This document shows, in pieces, positions 9,311-16,362 of a stretch of 55,502 nt of DNA. Made by a program: the position numbers and the translations under genes. The number at the start of each line of letters is the position of its first letter. Position 1 is the stretch's first letter. Below the pieces are notes generated by a model. That model was not told the DNA's origin. It saw only the letters and a program-made list of their open reading frames with translations, and searched no databases. The stretch comes from TMED14 sp038145075 (GTDB lineage: Bacteria; Bacteroidota; Bacteroidia; Flavobacteriales; Schleiferiaceae), in contig JAYQOY010000005.1 in assembly GCA_038145075.1 (NCBI GenBank), positions 1 through 55,502 on the forward strand. The letters are read 5' to 3'.

Positions 9311-10189
9311 ATGAAATCTATTCTTGCCACAACCGCTGCACTGGCCCTGGCATTCTGGTCCTGCGAGCGCATTATTCCCTTTACAGCTGAGGACGATCAG
9401 CCCTTAATTACGTTGTACAGCTCCCTGGAGCCCGATGCGCCGGTCGATGCCTTTGTATCGCGTTCCGTGGGTATCCTGGATCAAGGCGAACCTATTTTGC
9501 TGGAGGATGCTACCGTGTGGGCTGAGGACGGCAACGGCACGGTGCTCGATACCTTGGCGTTCATCGGATTTGGGCAGTACCGTTCTCCTAATTTGACGGG
9601 TGTAGCGGGCCAAACCTATGTGATACATGCCACCCACCCCTCATTGCCTGCGGTAAGCGGCTCGGCGAAGATTCCAGCTATTCCAGCGGAAGGAGCGGTG
9701 GATTCTCTGGATGCCTTTAATGGGGGTACCGGAGGCCCAGGCATGGGGGGAATGCCTTATGTCGAATATTCCTTCGAGATTATTGACGATGGCGAACCGG
9801 GCTACTACCAAATTGAGGGCTACGAGCGCCTGCGCGGAACGTTTACGATTCCCGAATACCCTATGACCATTGAAACGGACGACCCTTTGGTCAACGGCAG
9901 CGGCTTTGGCCAGGACAAATGGTTGCAACGCATCGATATCTCCAATGAGTTTTTCCTGGGCAGTACGCACACCCTAACGCTGCGTGTGTATCAGTGGGAC
10001 CAGCAGAGCATGGAAATCCTCTTTAAACTAAAGAAGGTGGACGAGGCCACCTTCTTTTATGAGCGATCCATGGATCAGTACCAAAATTCAAACGGGAATC
10101 CGTTTACACAGCCCGTCTCCGTCTATTCTAACGTGTTAGACGGTTTAGGAGTCGTTTCAGGAACGGCTCATCGCTGGATCCTGCCGTAG
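9311..10189 (+). CDS. DUF4249 family lipoprotein
   Basis: A lipoprotein of 292 residues with a lipobox at FWSC (Cys18). The body matches the DUF4249 pattern: LYSSLEPDAPVDAFVSRSVGI near the start, then beta-rich segments such as YVIHATHPSLPAVSG. It is coupled to the TonB receptor just upstream (3-base gap) and is probably its surface or periplasmic partner. The last 62 bases overlap the convergent MBL-rhodanese gene, which is unusual, but both frames look genuine. Confidence 0.88.
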   Translation: MKSILATTAALALAFWSCERIIPFTAEDDQPLITLYSSLEPDAPVDAFVSRSVGILDQGEPILLEDATVWAEDGNGTVLDTLAFIGFGQYRSPNLTGVAGQTYVIHATHPSLPAVSGSAKIPAIPAEGAVDSLDAFNGGTGGPGMGGMPYVEYSFEIIDDGEPGYYQIEGYERLRGTFTIPEYPMTIETDDPLVNGSGFGQDKWLQRIDISNEFFLGSTHTLTLRVYQWDQQSMEILFKLKKVDEATFFYERSMDQYQNSNGNPFTQPVSVYSNVLDGLGVVSGTAHRWILP

Positions 10190-11663
10190 CGGATGCGGCT
10201 TCTGCCGCTGCTTCGGGAGCGGGAGGGTTGGTAGCCACGCCGCTGTTGGGGCAAACGTAGTCCGTAACGGTGATGCCTTCTTGGTTTTTGATGGCCCCAA
10301 ATCCGCCTTGGATGTCCACGATGGTGTGAACGCCGCGGCTCTTGAGGATGGAGCTGAAGATCATCGAGCGGTAGCCACCGGCACAGTGGATGTACACGGG
10401 GTTTCCTGAGGGCAATTCATTAAAACGGGCATTCAGATCGTCCAACGGCAAGTTGATGGAGGTCGTCATGCGTTCGGCGGTGTATTCGCCTACTTTGCGC
10501 ACGTCCAAAACAACGGCCGCGGGATCAGCTGCCAGACGCTGTGCAAATTCTGCCGTCGTGATGCTTTCTACGCTATCGGAGTCTTTTCCAGCGGCGGTCC
10601 AAGCCTCAAAACCTCCCTCGAGGTAGCCCAAGACGCGGTCGTAGCCTACGCGCGCCATGCGCTTGATGACTTCTTCTTCGCGGCCGTTGTCCGTCACGAG
10701 CAAGATATTCTGCTTGATGTCGGGGATGAGGGCGCCTACCCAAGGGGCAAAACCGCCGTCAATACCTATGTTGATGGAGTTGGGGATGTGGCCTGCGGCA
10801 AAGGTTTGGGGCTTGCGCGTATCCAAGACCAAGGCTTCCATTTCATTGGCCATGGCTTCAAAAGCTACGGGGTCAAAGGCTTTGCCCGCCTCAGCTAGGA
10901 GCTCTTCGAATCCGGGGATCGCTTGCTTGTTTAGGGCCACGTTCTCGGGGAAGTAGGCGGGGGGAGGCAATAGGCCGTCCGTCACCTCTTTCACAAATTC
11001 TTCGCGGGACATATTGACGCGGAGGGCGTAGTTGGTCTCAAGCTGTTCGCCCAAGGTTCCCACCGTTTCTTTGCTCATGTTCTTGCCGCACGCGGAACCG
11101 GCACCGTGGCCGGGGTAGACCACCACGTCGGGGCTAAGGGTCATGATTTTGGTGCGCAATGAATCGAACAAGGTGCTTGCCAACTCCTCTTGTGTCATGC
11201 TGGCTGCTTTTTGCGCCAAATCGGGACGGCCGACATCGCCCAAGAAAAGGGTGTCGCCTGAGAAGAGTGCTCGGTCCGTACCGGTTTCATCCACCAACAA
11301 GTAGCACGTAGACTCCATGGTGTGGCCCGGTGTGTGCAAGACTTTGATTTTCAAATCGCCGACCTCCAAAATTTCGCCATCAGCAGCGCTGTGGAAGGTG
11401 AAGGAGGGGTTGGCATTGGGGCCGTAAACGATGGTAGCGCCGGTCTTTTCGGCCAATGCCACGTGTCCAGATACAAAGTCCGCGTGGAAGTGCGTCTCCA
11501 AAACGTACTTGATTTTAACGCCCAATTTTTCAGCGCGCTCCAAGTAAGGCGAGGACTCACGCAATGGGTCGATCACTACCGCTTCACCGTTGGAGTGGAT
11601 GAAGTAGGCGCCTTGTGCGAGGCAGCCAGTGTAGATCTGTTCGACGTTGGGGTGAATATTCAT
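10128..11663 (-). CDS. MBL-fold hydrolase with two rhodanese domains (persulfide dioxygenase-like)
   Basis: A protein of 511 residues. The N-terminal metallo-beta-lactamase domain (1-240) carries H58-F-H60-A-D62, PGHTMES, SGDTLF and YPGHGAGSACG, the pattern of ETHE1-like persulfide dioxygenases. Two rhodanese domains follow. The first (about 265-360) has lost the active Cys (TDNGRE), while the second has it at C427 (CAGGYR). The likely role is oxidation and transfer of glutathione or protein persulfide sulfur. About 30 C-terminal residues are Ala-rich, low in complexity and overlap the DUF4249 gene. The gene lies 23 bases behind a TauE/SafE exporter gene, which supports a sulfide-handling operon. 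Confidence 0.9.
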   Translation of the reverse strand: MNIHPNVEQIYTGCLAQGAYFIHSNGEAVVIDPLRESSPYLERAEKLGVKIKYVLETHFHADFVSGHVALAEKTGATIVYGPNANPSFTFHSAADGEILEVGDLKIKVLHTPGHTMESTCYLLVDETGTDRALFSGDTLFLGDVGRPDLAQKAASMTQEELASTLFDSLRTKIMTLSPDVVVYPGHGAGSACGKNMSKETVGTLGEQLETNYALRVNMSREEFVKEVTDGLLPPPAYFPENVALNKQAIPGFEELLAEAGKAFDPVAFEAMANEMEALVLDTRKPQTFAAGHIPNSINIGIDGGFAPWVGALIPDIKQNILLVTDNGREEEVIKRMARVGYDRVLGYLEGGFEAWTAAGKDSDSVESITTAEFAQRLAADPAAVVLDVRKVGEYTAERMTTSINLPLDDLNARFNELPSGNPVYIHCAGGYRSMIFSSILKSRGVHTIVDIQGGFGAIKNQEGITVTDYVCPNSGVATNPPAPEAAAEAASATAGSSDEPFLKRLLNRLTR

Positions 11664-11686
11664 AGTTCTTAGGGGTTGAGGTTCCT

Positions 11687-12481
11687 TTATGACAGCAATT
11701 CTTTTCCGACAATGAAGATGCCCATGATGAGGACAAACCAGCCGAATGCTTTCTGCAAGCGCTTGGCTTCAATTTTCATACTGACAAATGTACCAAACAC
11801 CATTCCGACGATTGCGACCAAAGTCACTAAGCCTAGCAAAGTCCAATCCATTTCGTGATGGCTTAGGTCGCCTGTGAATCCCAACAAGGATTTGAAGGCG
11901 ATAATGGTCAGGCTAGTGCCAACGGCCGTTTTCATATCGAGACCGGTTACCAGAACCAGTGCAGGAATGATGAGGAAGCCGCCGCCCGCGCCCACTAAGC
12001 CGGTGAGCACACCTACAACCAAACCCTCGGCGAGGACAATGGCGATTTTCTTGGCGGTGGACATTTCGCTGGTGCCGGAAGAAGCTTTTTTGCCGACAAT
12101 CATGCCGCGCGCAGCCAAAAGCATTAAAACGGCAAAAAGCAGCATTAAAAAGGTATCGCGTGTGAGTTCAAAACTGCCGAAGGTGGCGATACGGTCCGGA
12201 ATGTGGGGGACAATGAAGGCGCGTGTCGCATAAACGGCCACGACGGCAGGGGCGCCAAAGTAGAGGGCGGTGCCAAAGTCGACTTCGCCTTGTTTGGCTT
12301 TTGGAACGATAGAAGCCAAACTGGTAGCGCCCACAATAAAGAGGGAGTAGGCCGTGGCTACCGTAGGATCAATACCAAAGAGGTACACCAATACCGGCAA
12401 GGTGAGGATGGATCCGCCGCCGCCCAAAATGCCCAAGGACAGGCCGATGAGAAGCGAAGCGAGGTAGGCGAGAATGAGCAT
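11687..12481 (-). CDS. TauE/SafE family sulfite exporter-like membrane protein
   Basis: A protein of 264 residues with about eight hydrophobic segments. Two family hallmarks are visible: GLSLGILGGGGSILTLPVLV at the N-terminus and the second half-repeat VGVLTGLVGAGGGFLIIPAL. Members export sulfite, sulfonates or other sulfur anions across the inner membrane. It is the first gene of a two-gene operon with the MBL-rhodanese protein, which would make sulfite from persulfides, so export of that product is a sensible inference. The longer ORF start at 12652 is rejected because the sequence upstream of ATG 12481 holds promoter-like DNA and a palindrome. Confidence 0.9.
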   Translation of the reverse strand: MLILAYLASLLIGLSLGILGGGGSILTLPVLVYLFGIDPTVATAYSLFIVGATSLASIVPKAKQGEVDFGTALYFGAPAVVAVYATRAFIVPHIPDRIATFGSFELTRDTFLMLLFAVLMLLAARGMIVGKKASSGTSEMSTAKKIAIVLAEGLVVGVLTGLVGAGGGFLIIPALVLVTGLDMKTAVGTSLTIIAFKSLLGFTGDLSHHEMDWTLLGLVTLVAIVGMVFGTFVSMKIEAKRLQKAFGWFVLIMGIFIVGKELLS

Positions 12482-12532
12482 TCGTTCAGAGCGATTAGGA
12501 GTACAAAGGTGCGAGTAGGCGTTTTTCCACAA

Positions 12533-12548
12533 CGTGACTTGCATCACG
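12533..12548. promoter_or_regulatory. Crp/Fnr-type operator palindrome
   Basis: The palindrome CGTGA-CTTGCA-TCACG has perfect 5-bp half sites and the GTGA-N6-TCAC core recognised by many Crp/Fnr-family regulators. It lies 52-67 bases before the TauE start, a position suited to activating the sulfur operon. The regulator itself is not in the window. Confidence 0.55.
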
Positions 12549-12619
12549 GAAAAAAGTAATGAAAGATTTCTTCTCAAGAATCCATTTGTCAAATTCTTGC
12601 TAAGGTCTTGATTGGAACG

Positions 12620-12627
12620 CATCTTTG
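12620..12627 (+). promoter_or_regulatory. Bacteroidota-type -7 element, near-leaderless
   Basis: CATCTTTG lies 4 bases before the ATG at 12632, with a TTG at 12597-12599 (20-base spacer) as a -33 candidate. Transcription would start at or next to the start codon of the DUF6695 gene. Confidence 0.55.
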
Positions 12628-12631
12628 CAGG

Positions 12632-13672
12632 ATGTCTACAGGCAGTCAACATCCTTCGGCGCTCATCCCTTTAGCTTGGCCCGAAATGACCGCTCGCGGT
12701 CGCGAGAAAATTTGGCATTACTTGCGCCATGTAGGCATTGTAAAAAATGTCAACATGGTGGTAGGGCACGCAGGCATGGTCATCGTCGAATCTGACCGCT
12801 TTCACTACTTTGACTTTGGGCGCTACATCACGCCCCGAATCATGGGCCGCCCCCGAAGTGCCGAGACGGATCCTAAACTCCGTTTAGACACCGTCCCCAC
12901 TTGGGATGCGGACGGGCGCTTGACCAATTTTGAAATCTTACTTGCAGAGCTCGAAGCCAAGAAGGCCGCTACACATGGCGAAGGGCGCTTGTTCGCTTCC
13001 ATCTTTTACGGAGGAGATTCGTCAAAAGCGTTGGCGTATGCCCGTGCACTTCAGGAAAAGGGCTATGTCGGCTACCATGGTCTGGATAAAAAGCAAACCA
13101 ACTGTGCCCGCTTTGTAACCAACACGATTTTGGCGAGCATGGACCGAAACACCCAAGAGTACCGGCGCTTCAAATACCCGGTAACCTTTGCGCCGTCCCC
13201 CTACTTCAATGTCCTAGCAGGAGCTTCCTCTGGGCAGTTTGTCATTTATTCCAATGGGCAGGCGGAGTGGCAAAGCAAACCGATAGGGCACGCGCTGAAG
13301 GATATCTTAATCAAAGGCTCTTACGCTTTTAGAAAGAGCAAGGCCAAGTTGTTGCCGCCGGACAACCGTGTAGGGCAGTTGGATGAGCCTGACCAACGTC
13401 CAGCAGGAGTTTTGCCTTCAGACGTCTACCTAGGAGGCATTGGTGAAGGCGCCTATCACCGCTTAGAGGCCAAAGGCCCGGAAGCGCTAGAAATGGCACG
13501 TATAGATCTTGCTGGCAATGAGGAATTTAAAGCCACCTACGCCTGCCCCGCCAAGTGGGTCGAAGACTGGAAATCTGGCGAGGCCTACTTGGTCCACGAC
13601 ACACATTTCGCTTGGATGACTTTGGCGCAGAAAGCGACCAACGAACGCCAGCGTTGCCGACGAATCCCGTAA
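12632..13672 (+). CDS. DUF6695 family protein
   Basis: A protein of 346 residues resembling the flavobacterial DUF6695 family: VVGHAGMVIVESDRFHYFDF, FGRYITPRIMGRPRSAETD, and a conserved TNCARFVTNTILAS segment with a Cys. The HAG..H..DFGRY and NCARF pattern is reminiscent of the His and Cys of papain-like (NlpC/DUF4105-like) folds, but that is only an impression. There is no signal peptide. The function is unknown. The start at ATG 12632 follows a -7 element by 4 bases; the ORF itself opens 24 bases earlier. The stop codon overlaps the promoter of the next gene. Confidence 0.75.
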   Translation: MSTGSQHPSALIPLAWPEMTARGREKIWHYLRHVGIVKNVNMVVGHAGMVIVESDRFHYFDFGRYITPRIMGRPRSAETDPKLRLDTVPTWDADGRLTNFEILLAELEAKKAATHGEGRLFASIFYGGDSSKALAYARALQEKGYVGYHGLDKKQTNCARFVTNTILASMDRNTQEYRRFKYPVTFAPSPYFNVLAGASSGQFVIYSNGQAEWQSKPIGHALKDILIKGSYAFRKSKAKLLPPDNRVGQLDEPDQRPAGVLPSDVYLGGIGEGAYHRLEAKGPEALEMARIDLAGNEEFKATYACPAKWVEDWKSGEAYLVHDTHFAWMTLAQKATNERQRCRRIP

Positions 13673-13677
13673 CTTTG
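13670..13677 (+). promoter_or_regulatory. Perfect TAnnTTTG -7 element overlapping a stop codon
   Basis: TAACTTTG matches the consensus exactly. Its first three bases are the TAA stop of the DUF6695 gene. It ends 6 bases before the ATG at 13684, and the spacer GGGAAG could also act as a ribosome binding site in transcripts that start upstream. Confidence 0.6.
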
Positions 13678-13683
13678 GGGAAG

Positions 13684-15087
13684 ATGCAAACGGATGACAC
13701 TACGCTCCTCCAAATCCTGACTTCAGGGTGCGATGAGCGCATATTTCTGCGTCCAGAAACGGACGCCAATAAGTACCACCTCAATCCTTTAAAGTACGAT
13801 GGCCTCTTCCATCGGGGCTCCTGTACCTGCGGCACATTAACCCCATCGGGGCACCGGGCAGCAAAGGCGTTCTTGGAAACATACAACGAAGCGCAGCACG
13901 GAGCCTACGTGAAGAACCAAGCGAAGCGCCTGCAGGCCTTGCTGAGGGAAGACGAGCAGGACGAATTTCACGTCTTTTTTGGGCCAAGCGGGAGTGACAT
14001 GATGTACTTCCCTTTGCTCTTCCAGAGTATGCTGCATCCTGGTGAGGAAATCATCAACATCGTTTCCTGCCCGGAGGAACTAGGTTCGGGTTCAAAGGCT
14101 GCCGCGGAAGGGGCGTACTATGCCGAATGGAACCAGTTTGGCGAACGCATCCCCATGGGCGAGCAAGTAACCTCAGGCATCCGTTCCAAAGTGCATTACC
14201 TCGACGCCCGTGCGTCCACCGGACATATTGTGGATCGCAAGCAGGCCATTCGCGATCTAATCGCAGAACATCCTGGAAAACCCTTGATTGGAAACCTAGT
14301 ATTTGGTTCAAAATCAGGAATCAAGGATGACTTAGATATTGTCGATGAATTCAAAGAAGGGGTCATGTGGGTCGTGGACATGTGCCAATTCCGCACGGAC
14401 CGCACGTTGATTCACGAACTCATTGGTAAAGGTGTGATGCTCATGGTGACGGGCTCCAAGTTTTACCAAGCTCCGCCCTTCTGTGGTGCTTTGCTCGTTC
14501 CCAAGACGTGGACCCGTCGGTTAGCGGGTAAAGATGCTGCCGTGGCTGGAGGCATGGACCAGCTGTTCACCTCCTACGACATTCCCACGGCACTGCCTGC
14601 CGTGCGTAGCCAACTCAGCGACTACAAGAATCTCGGTCTTTTGCTGCGTTGGGAAATCGCCTTGCAAGAAATGGAGGCCTACATGGCGTTCTCCCAAGAG
14701 GAGGCGAATGGCTTGATTCGGCGCTGGAACCAAGTGGTGACGGGGCGCCTGGCGCAGAGCGATACCTTCCGCTTAATGCCCAATATGGAGCTGACCAATG
14801 ACAGCATTGTGAGCTTTATGGTGTTGGTGGAAGGGAGAGCGCTTAACCACTTGGAATTGAAGACTTTGTTTGATTATTTGGTGCTGAATACCCACGAGGG
14901 TTTGCGGGACTACAACCGAATTTTCTTAGGGCAACCCGTGCAGTACGGAGACAAGAGTTTTATTCGCTTGGCTATTGGCTCACACAGTGTGCGCAAGCAA
15001 CTGGCCAAGCAGCAGTTTGACCCCACGAACGATTTGCAAATCATTGCCCTCATTGAGCGCGCCGTGGAAAAAGTGTTTTCGGCATGA
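13684..15087 (+). CDS. PLP-dependent enzyme, fold type I (class V aminotransferase-like)
   Basis: A protein of 467 residues with no signal peptide. The large domain has FGPSGSDMM as a phosphate-binding loop (about 105), VVDMCQFR with D232 and Q235 in the position that contacts the pyridine ring, and GSKFYQAPPF with K259 as the probable Schiff-base lysine. This matches the class V/Asp-aminotransferase architecture, but I do not recognise a named subfamily and the Cys-rich start (GSCTCGTL) is unusual. The start at 13684 rather than the ORF's 13555 follows from the promoter at 13670 and from avoiding a 117-base overlap with the previous gene. It overlaps the next PLP enzyme gene by 4 bases, so the two are probably made together and may act in sequence. 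Confidence 0.75.
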   Translation: MQTDDTTLLQILTSGCDERIFLRPETDANKYHLNPLKYDGLFHRGSCTCGTLTPSGHRAAKAFLETYNEAQHGAYVKNQAKRLQALLREDEQDEFHVFFGPSGSDMMYFPLLFQSMLHPGEEIINIVSCPEELGSGSKAAAEGAYYAEWNQFGERIPMGEQVTSGIRSKVHYLDARASTGHIVDRKQAIRDLIAEHPGKPLIGNLVFGSKSGIKDDLDIVDEFKEGVMWVVDMCQFRTDRTLIHELIGKGVMLMVTGSKFYQAPPFCGALLVPKTWTRRLAGKDAAVAGGMDQLFTSYDIPTALPAVRSQLSDYKNLGLLLRWEIALQEMEAYMAFSQEEANGLIRRWNQVVTGRLAQSDTFRLMPNMELTNDSIVSFMVLVEGRALNHLELKTLFDYLVLNTHEGLRDYNRIFLGQPVQYGDKSFIRLAIGSHSVRKQLAKQQFDPTNDLQIIALIERAVEKVFSA

Positions 15088-16313
15088 ACACGCTGCGGGA
15101 AGAGGCTCATTGGGCGGTAGAGGCGTGGCGCGCATCCGGACAGCCAACGGAAGCGGATACATCTGTACTCTTCCACTCCTGGAATGCGCACAAGCGCTAC
15201 CTCGATCATTTAGCACAAGCCTTTGGGCAAACCCAGGCCTTGCATGCGGTGGCGATTAAAACACAGCCCCACCTTGAAATCCTGAAGCGGGTGGTGGAAT
15301 GGGGCTTTGGACTTGAAGCGGCGAGCATGGAGGAAGTACATCTCGCACTGAAAGCTGGTTGTCCCTCCGAGCGCATCGTTTTTGATTCCCCCGTCAAGAC
15401 CCGCGCGGAAATTGCCTTTTGCCATAAAAACCTCCCCGGACTGCGCTTCAATGTGAATTCGCTGGAGGAACTCGAGCGCCTACCCGAGCAGCCCGCCTTT
15501 GTCCTGGGCATTCGCATCAATCCCATGGTGGATACCGGGGCGCCATCTGTGTACCATGTGAGCCATGACGAGTCCAAGTTTGGGGTGCCCATCGGTCAAC
15601 GAGAGGCGCTTCTGGCTGCTATCGAGCGCTACCCCGTAGTTCAGCTCCATGTCCACAGCGGGAGTTCCATGGCGCAGTTGGACTCAGCCGTAGCGGCCAT
15701 TCAAAGCGTTGTGGCCTTGGCCCAGGAAGCCAATGCGCGCTTGGCGGCCATGGGCCTTGATCGCCAGATTCAAAGCATTGACATTGGGGGAGGCTTGATG
15801 CCCGAGGTGCTGAGCGCGGCCCCTTCGCGCATGCAAGGGTATGCCGATGCATTGCGCCGTGCCTGTCCCGAGCTCTGGGATTTTCAGATTATCACGGAGT
15901 TTGGCCAATGGTCCTATTTCTACACCGGCTATGCCTTTTCTCACGTCGAGTATGCGGTACAGCGCGGTGAAACACGCGTGGCCTACGTGCACCTTGGTGC
16001 CGATTTTCTGCTGCGGGATGCCTATGTCAAGCCGCGGGGAATTGTCTTTGAGGTGCTGGGCGAGGGGGCAGGTCGTCCTGAGGTGCGCACGGACATCGCG
16101 GGCCCTTTGTGTTTTGCGGGCGACTATCTCCAAAAAGACGTGGACCTGCCGCGTTTAGAAGAGGGCGATGGCTTGCTTCTGTTGAATACGGGCTCCAACG
16201 CCTATGCCTTGTGGTCGCGCCACTGCAGTCGGACCGTGCCAGCCATATTCGGCGTGGACTATGACACCAAGCGCTTGGACCTGCTTTCAGCGCGTTTCAA
16301 CCCCTTTGTGTAG
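15084..16313 (+). CDS. PLP-dependent decarboxylase-like enzyme, fold type III (LysA/ODC family)
   Basis: A protein of 409 residues with the group IV decarboxylase layout. K59 (VAIKTQ) is the PLP lysine in the alanine-racemase-like barrel. HSGS is at 191-194, IDIGGG at 232-237, EFGQ at 272-275 in place of the usual EPGR, GPLCFAGD carries C343, and Y374 (NAY) is the C-terminal active-site residue. The EFGQ change and divergent flanks argue against being the housekeeping diaminopimelate or arginine decarboxylase; the substrate is unknown. It overlaps the fold type I enzyme gene by 4 bases (ATGA), indicating translational coupling. The pair could form a short pathway for an unusual amino acid or amine. 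Confidence 0.8.
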   Translation: MNTLREEAHWAVEAWRASGQPTEADTSVLFHSWNAHKRYLDHLAQAFGQTQALHAVAIKTQPHLEILKRVVEWGFGLEAASMEEVHLALKAGCPSERIVFDSPVKTRAEIAFCHKNLPGLRFNVNSLEELERLPEQPAFVLGIRINPMVDTGAPSVYHVSHDESKFGVPIGQREALLAAIERYPVVQLHVHSGSSMAQLDSAVAAIQSVVALAQEANARLAAMGLDRQIQSIDIGGGLMPEVLSAAPSRMQGYADALRRACPELWDFQIITEFGQWSYFYTGYAFSHVEYAVQRGETRVAYVHLGADFLLRDAYVKPRGIVFEVLGEGAGRPEVRTDIAGPLCFAGDYLQKDVDLPRLEEGDGLLLLNTGSNAYALWSRHCSRTVPAIFGVDYDTKRLDLLSARFNPFV

Positions 16314-16350
16314 CGGGCCATTTAGCCCCTCTAAGTAGAAATAGTATTCC

Positions 16351-16358
16351 TAACTTTA
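16351..16358 (+). promoter_or_regulatory. Bacteroidota-type -7 element, near-leaderless
   Basis: TAACTTTA differs from TAnnTTTG only in the last base and lies 4 bases before the GTG start at 16363. Confidence 0.45.
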
Positions 16359-16362
16359 AGGG

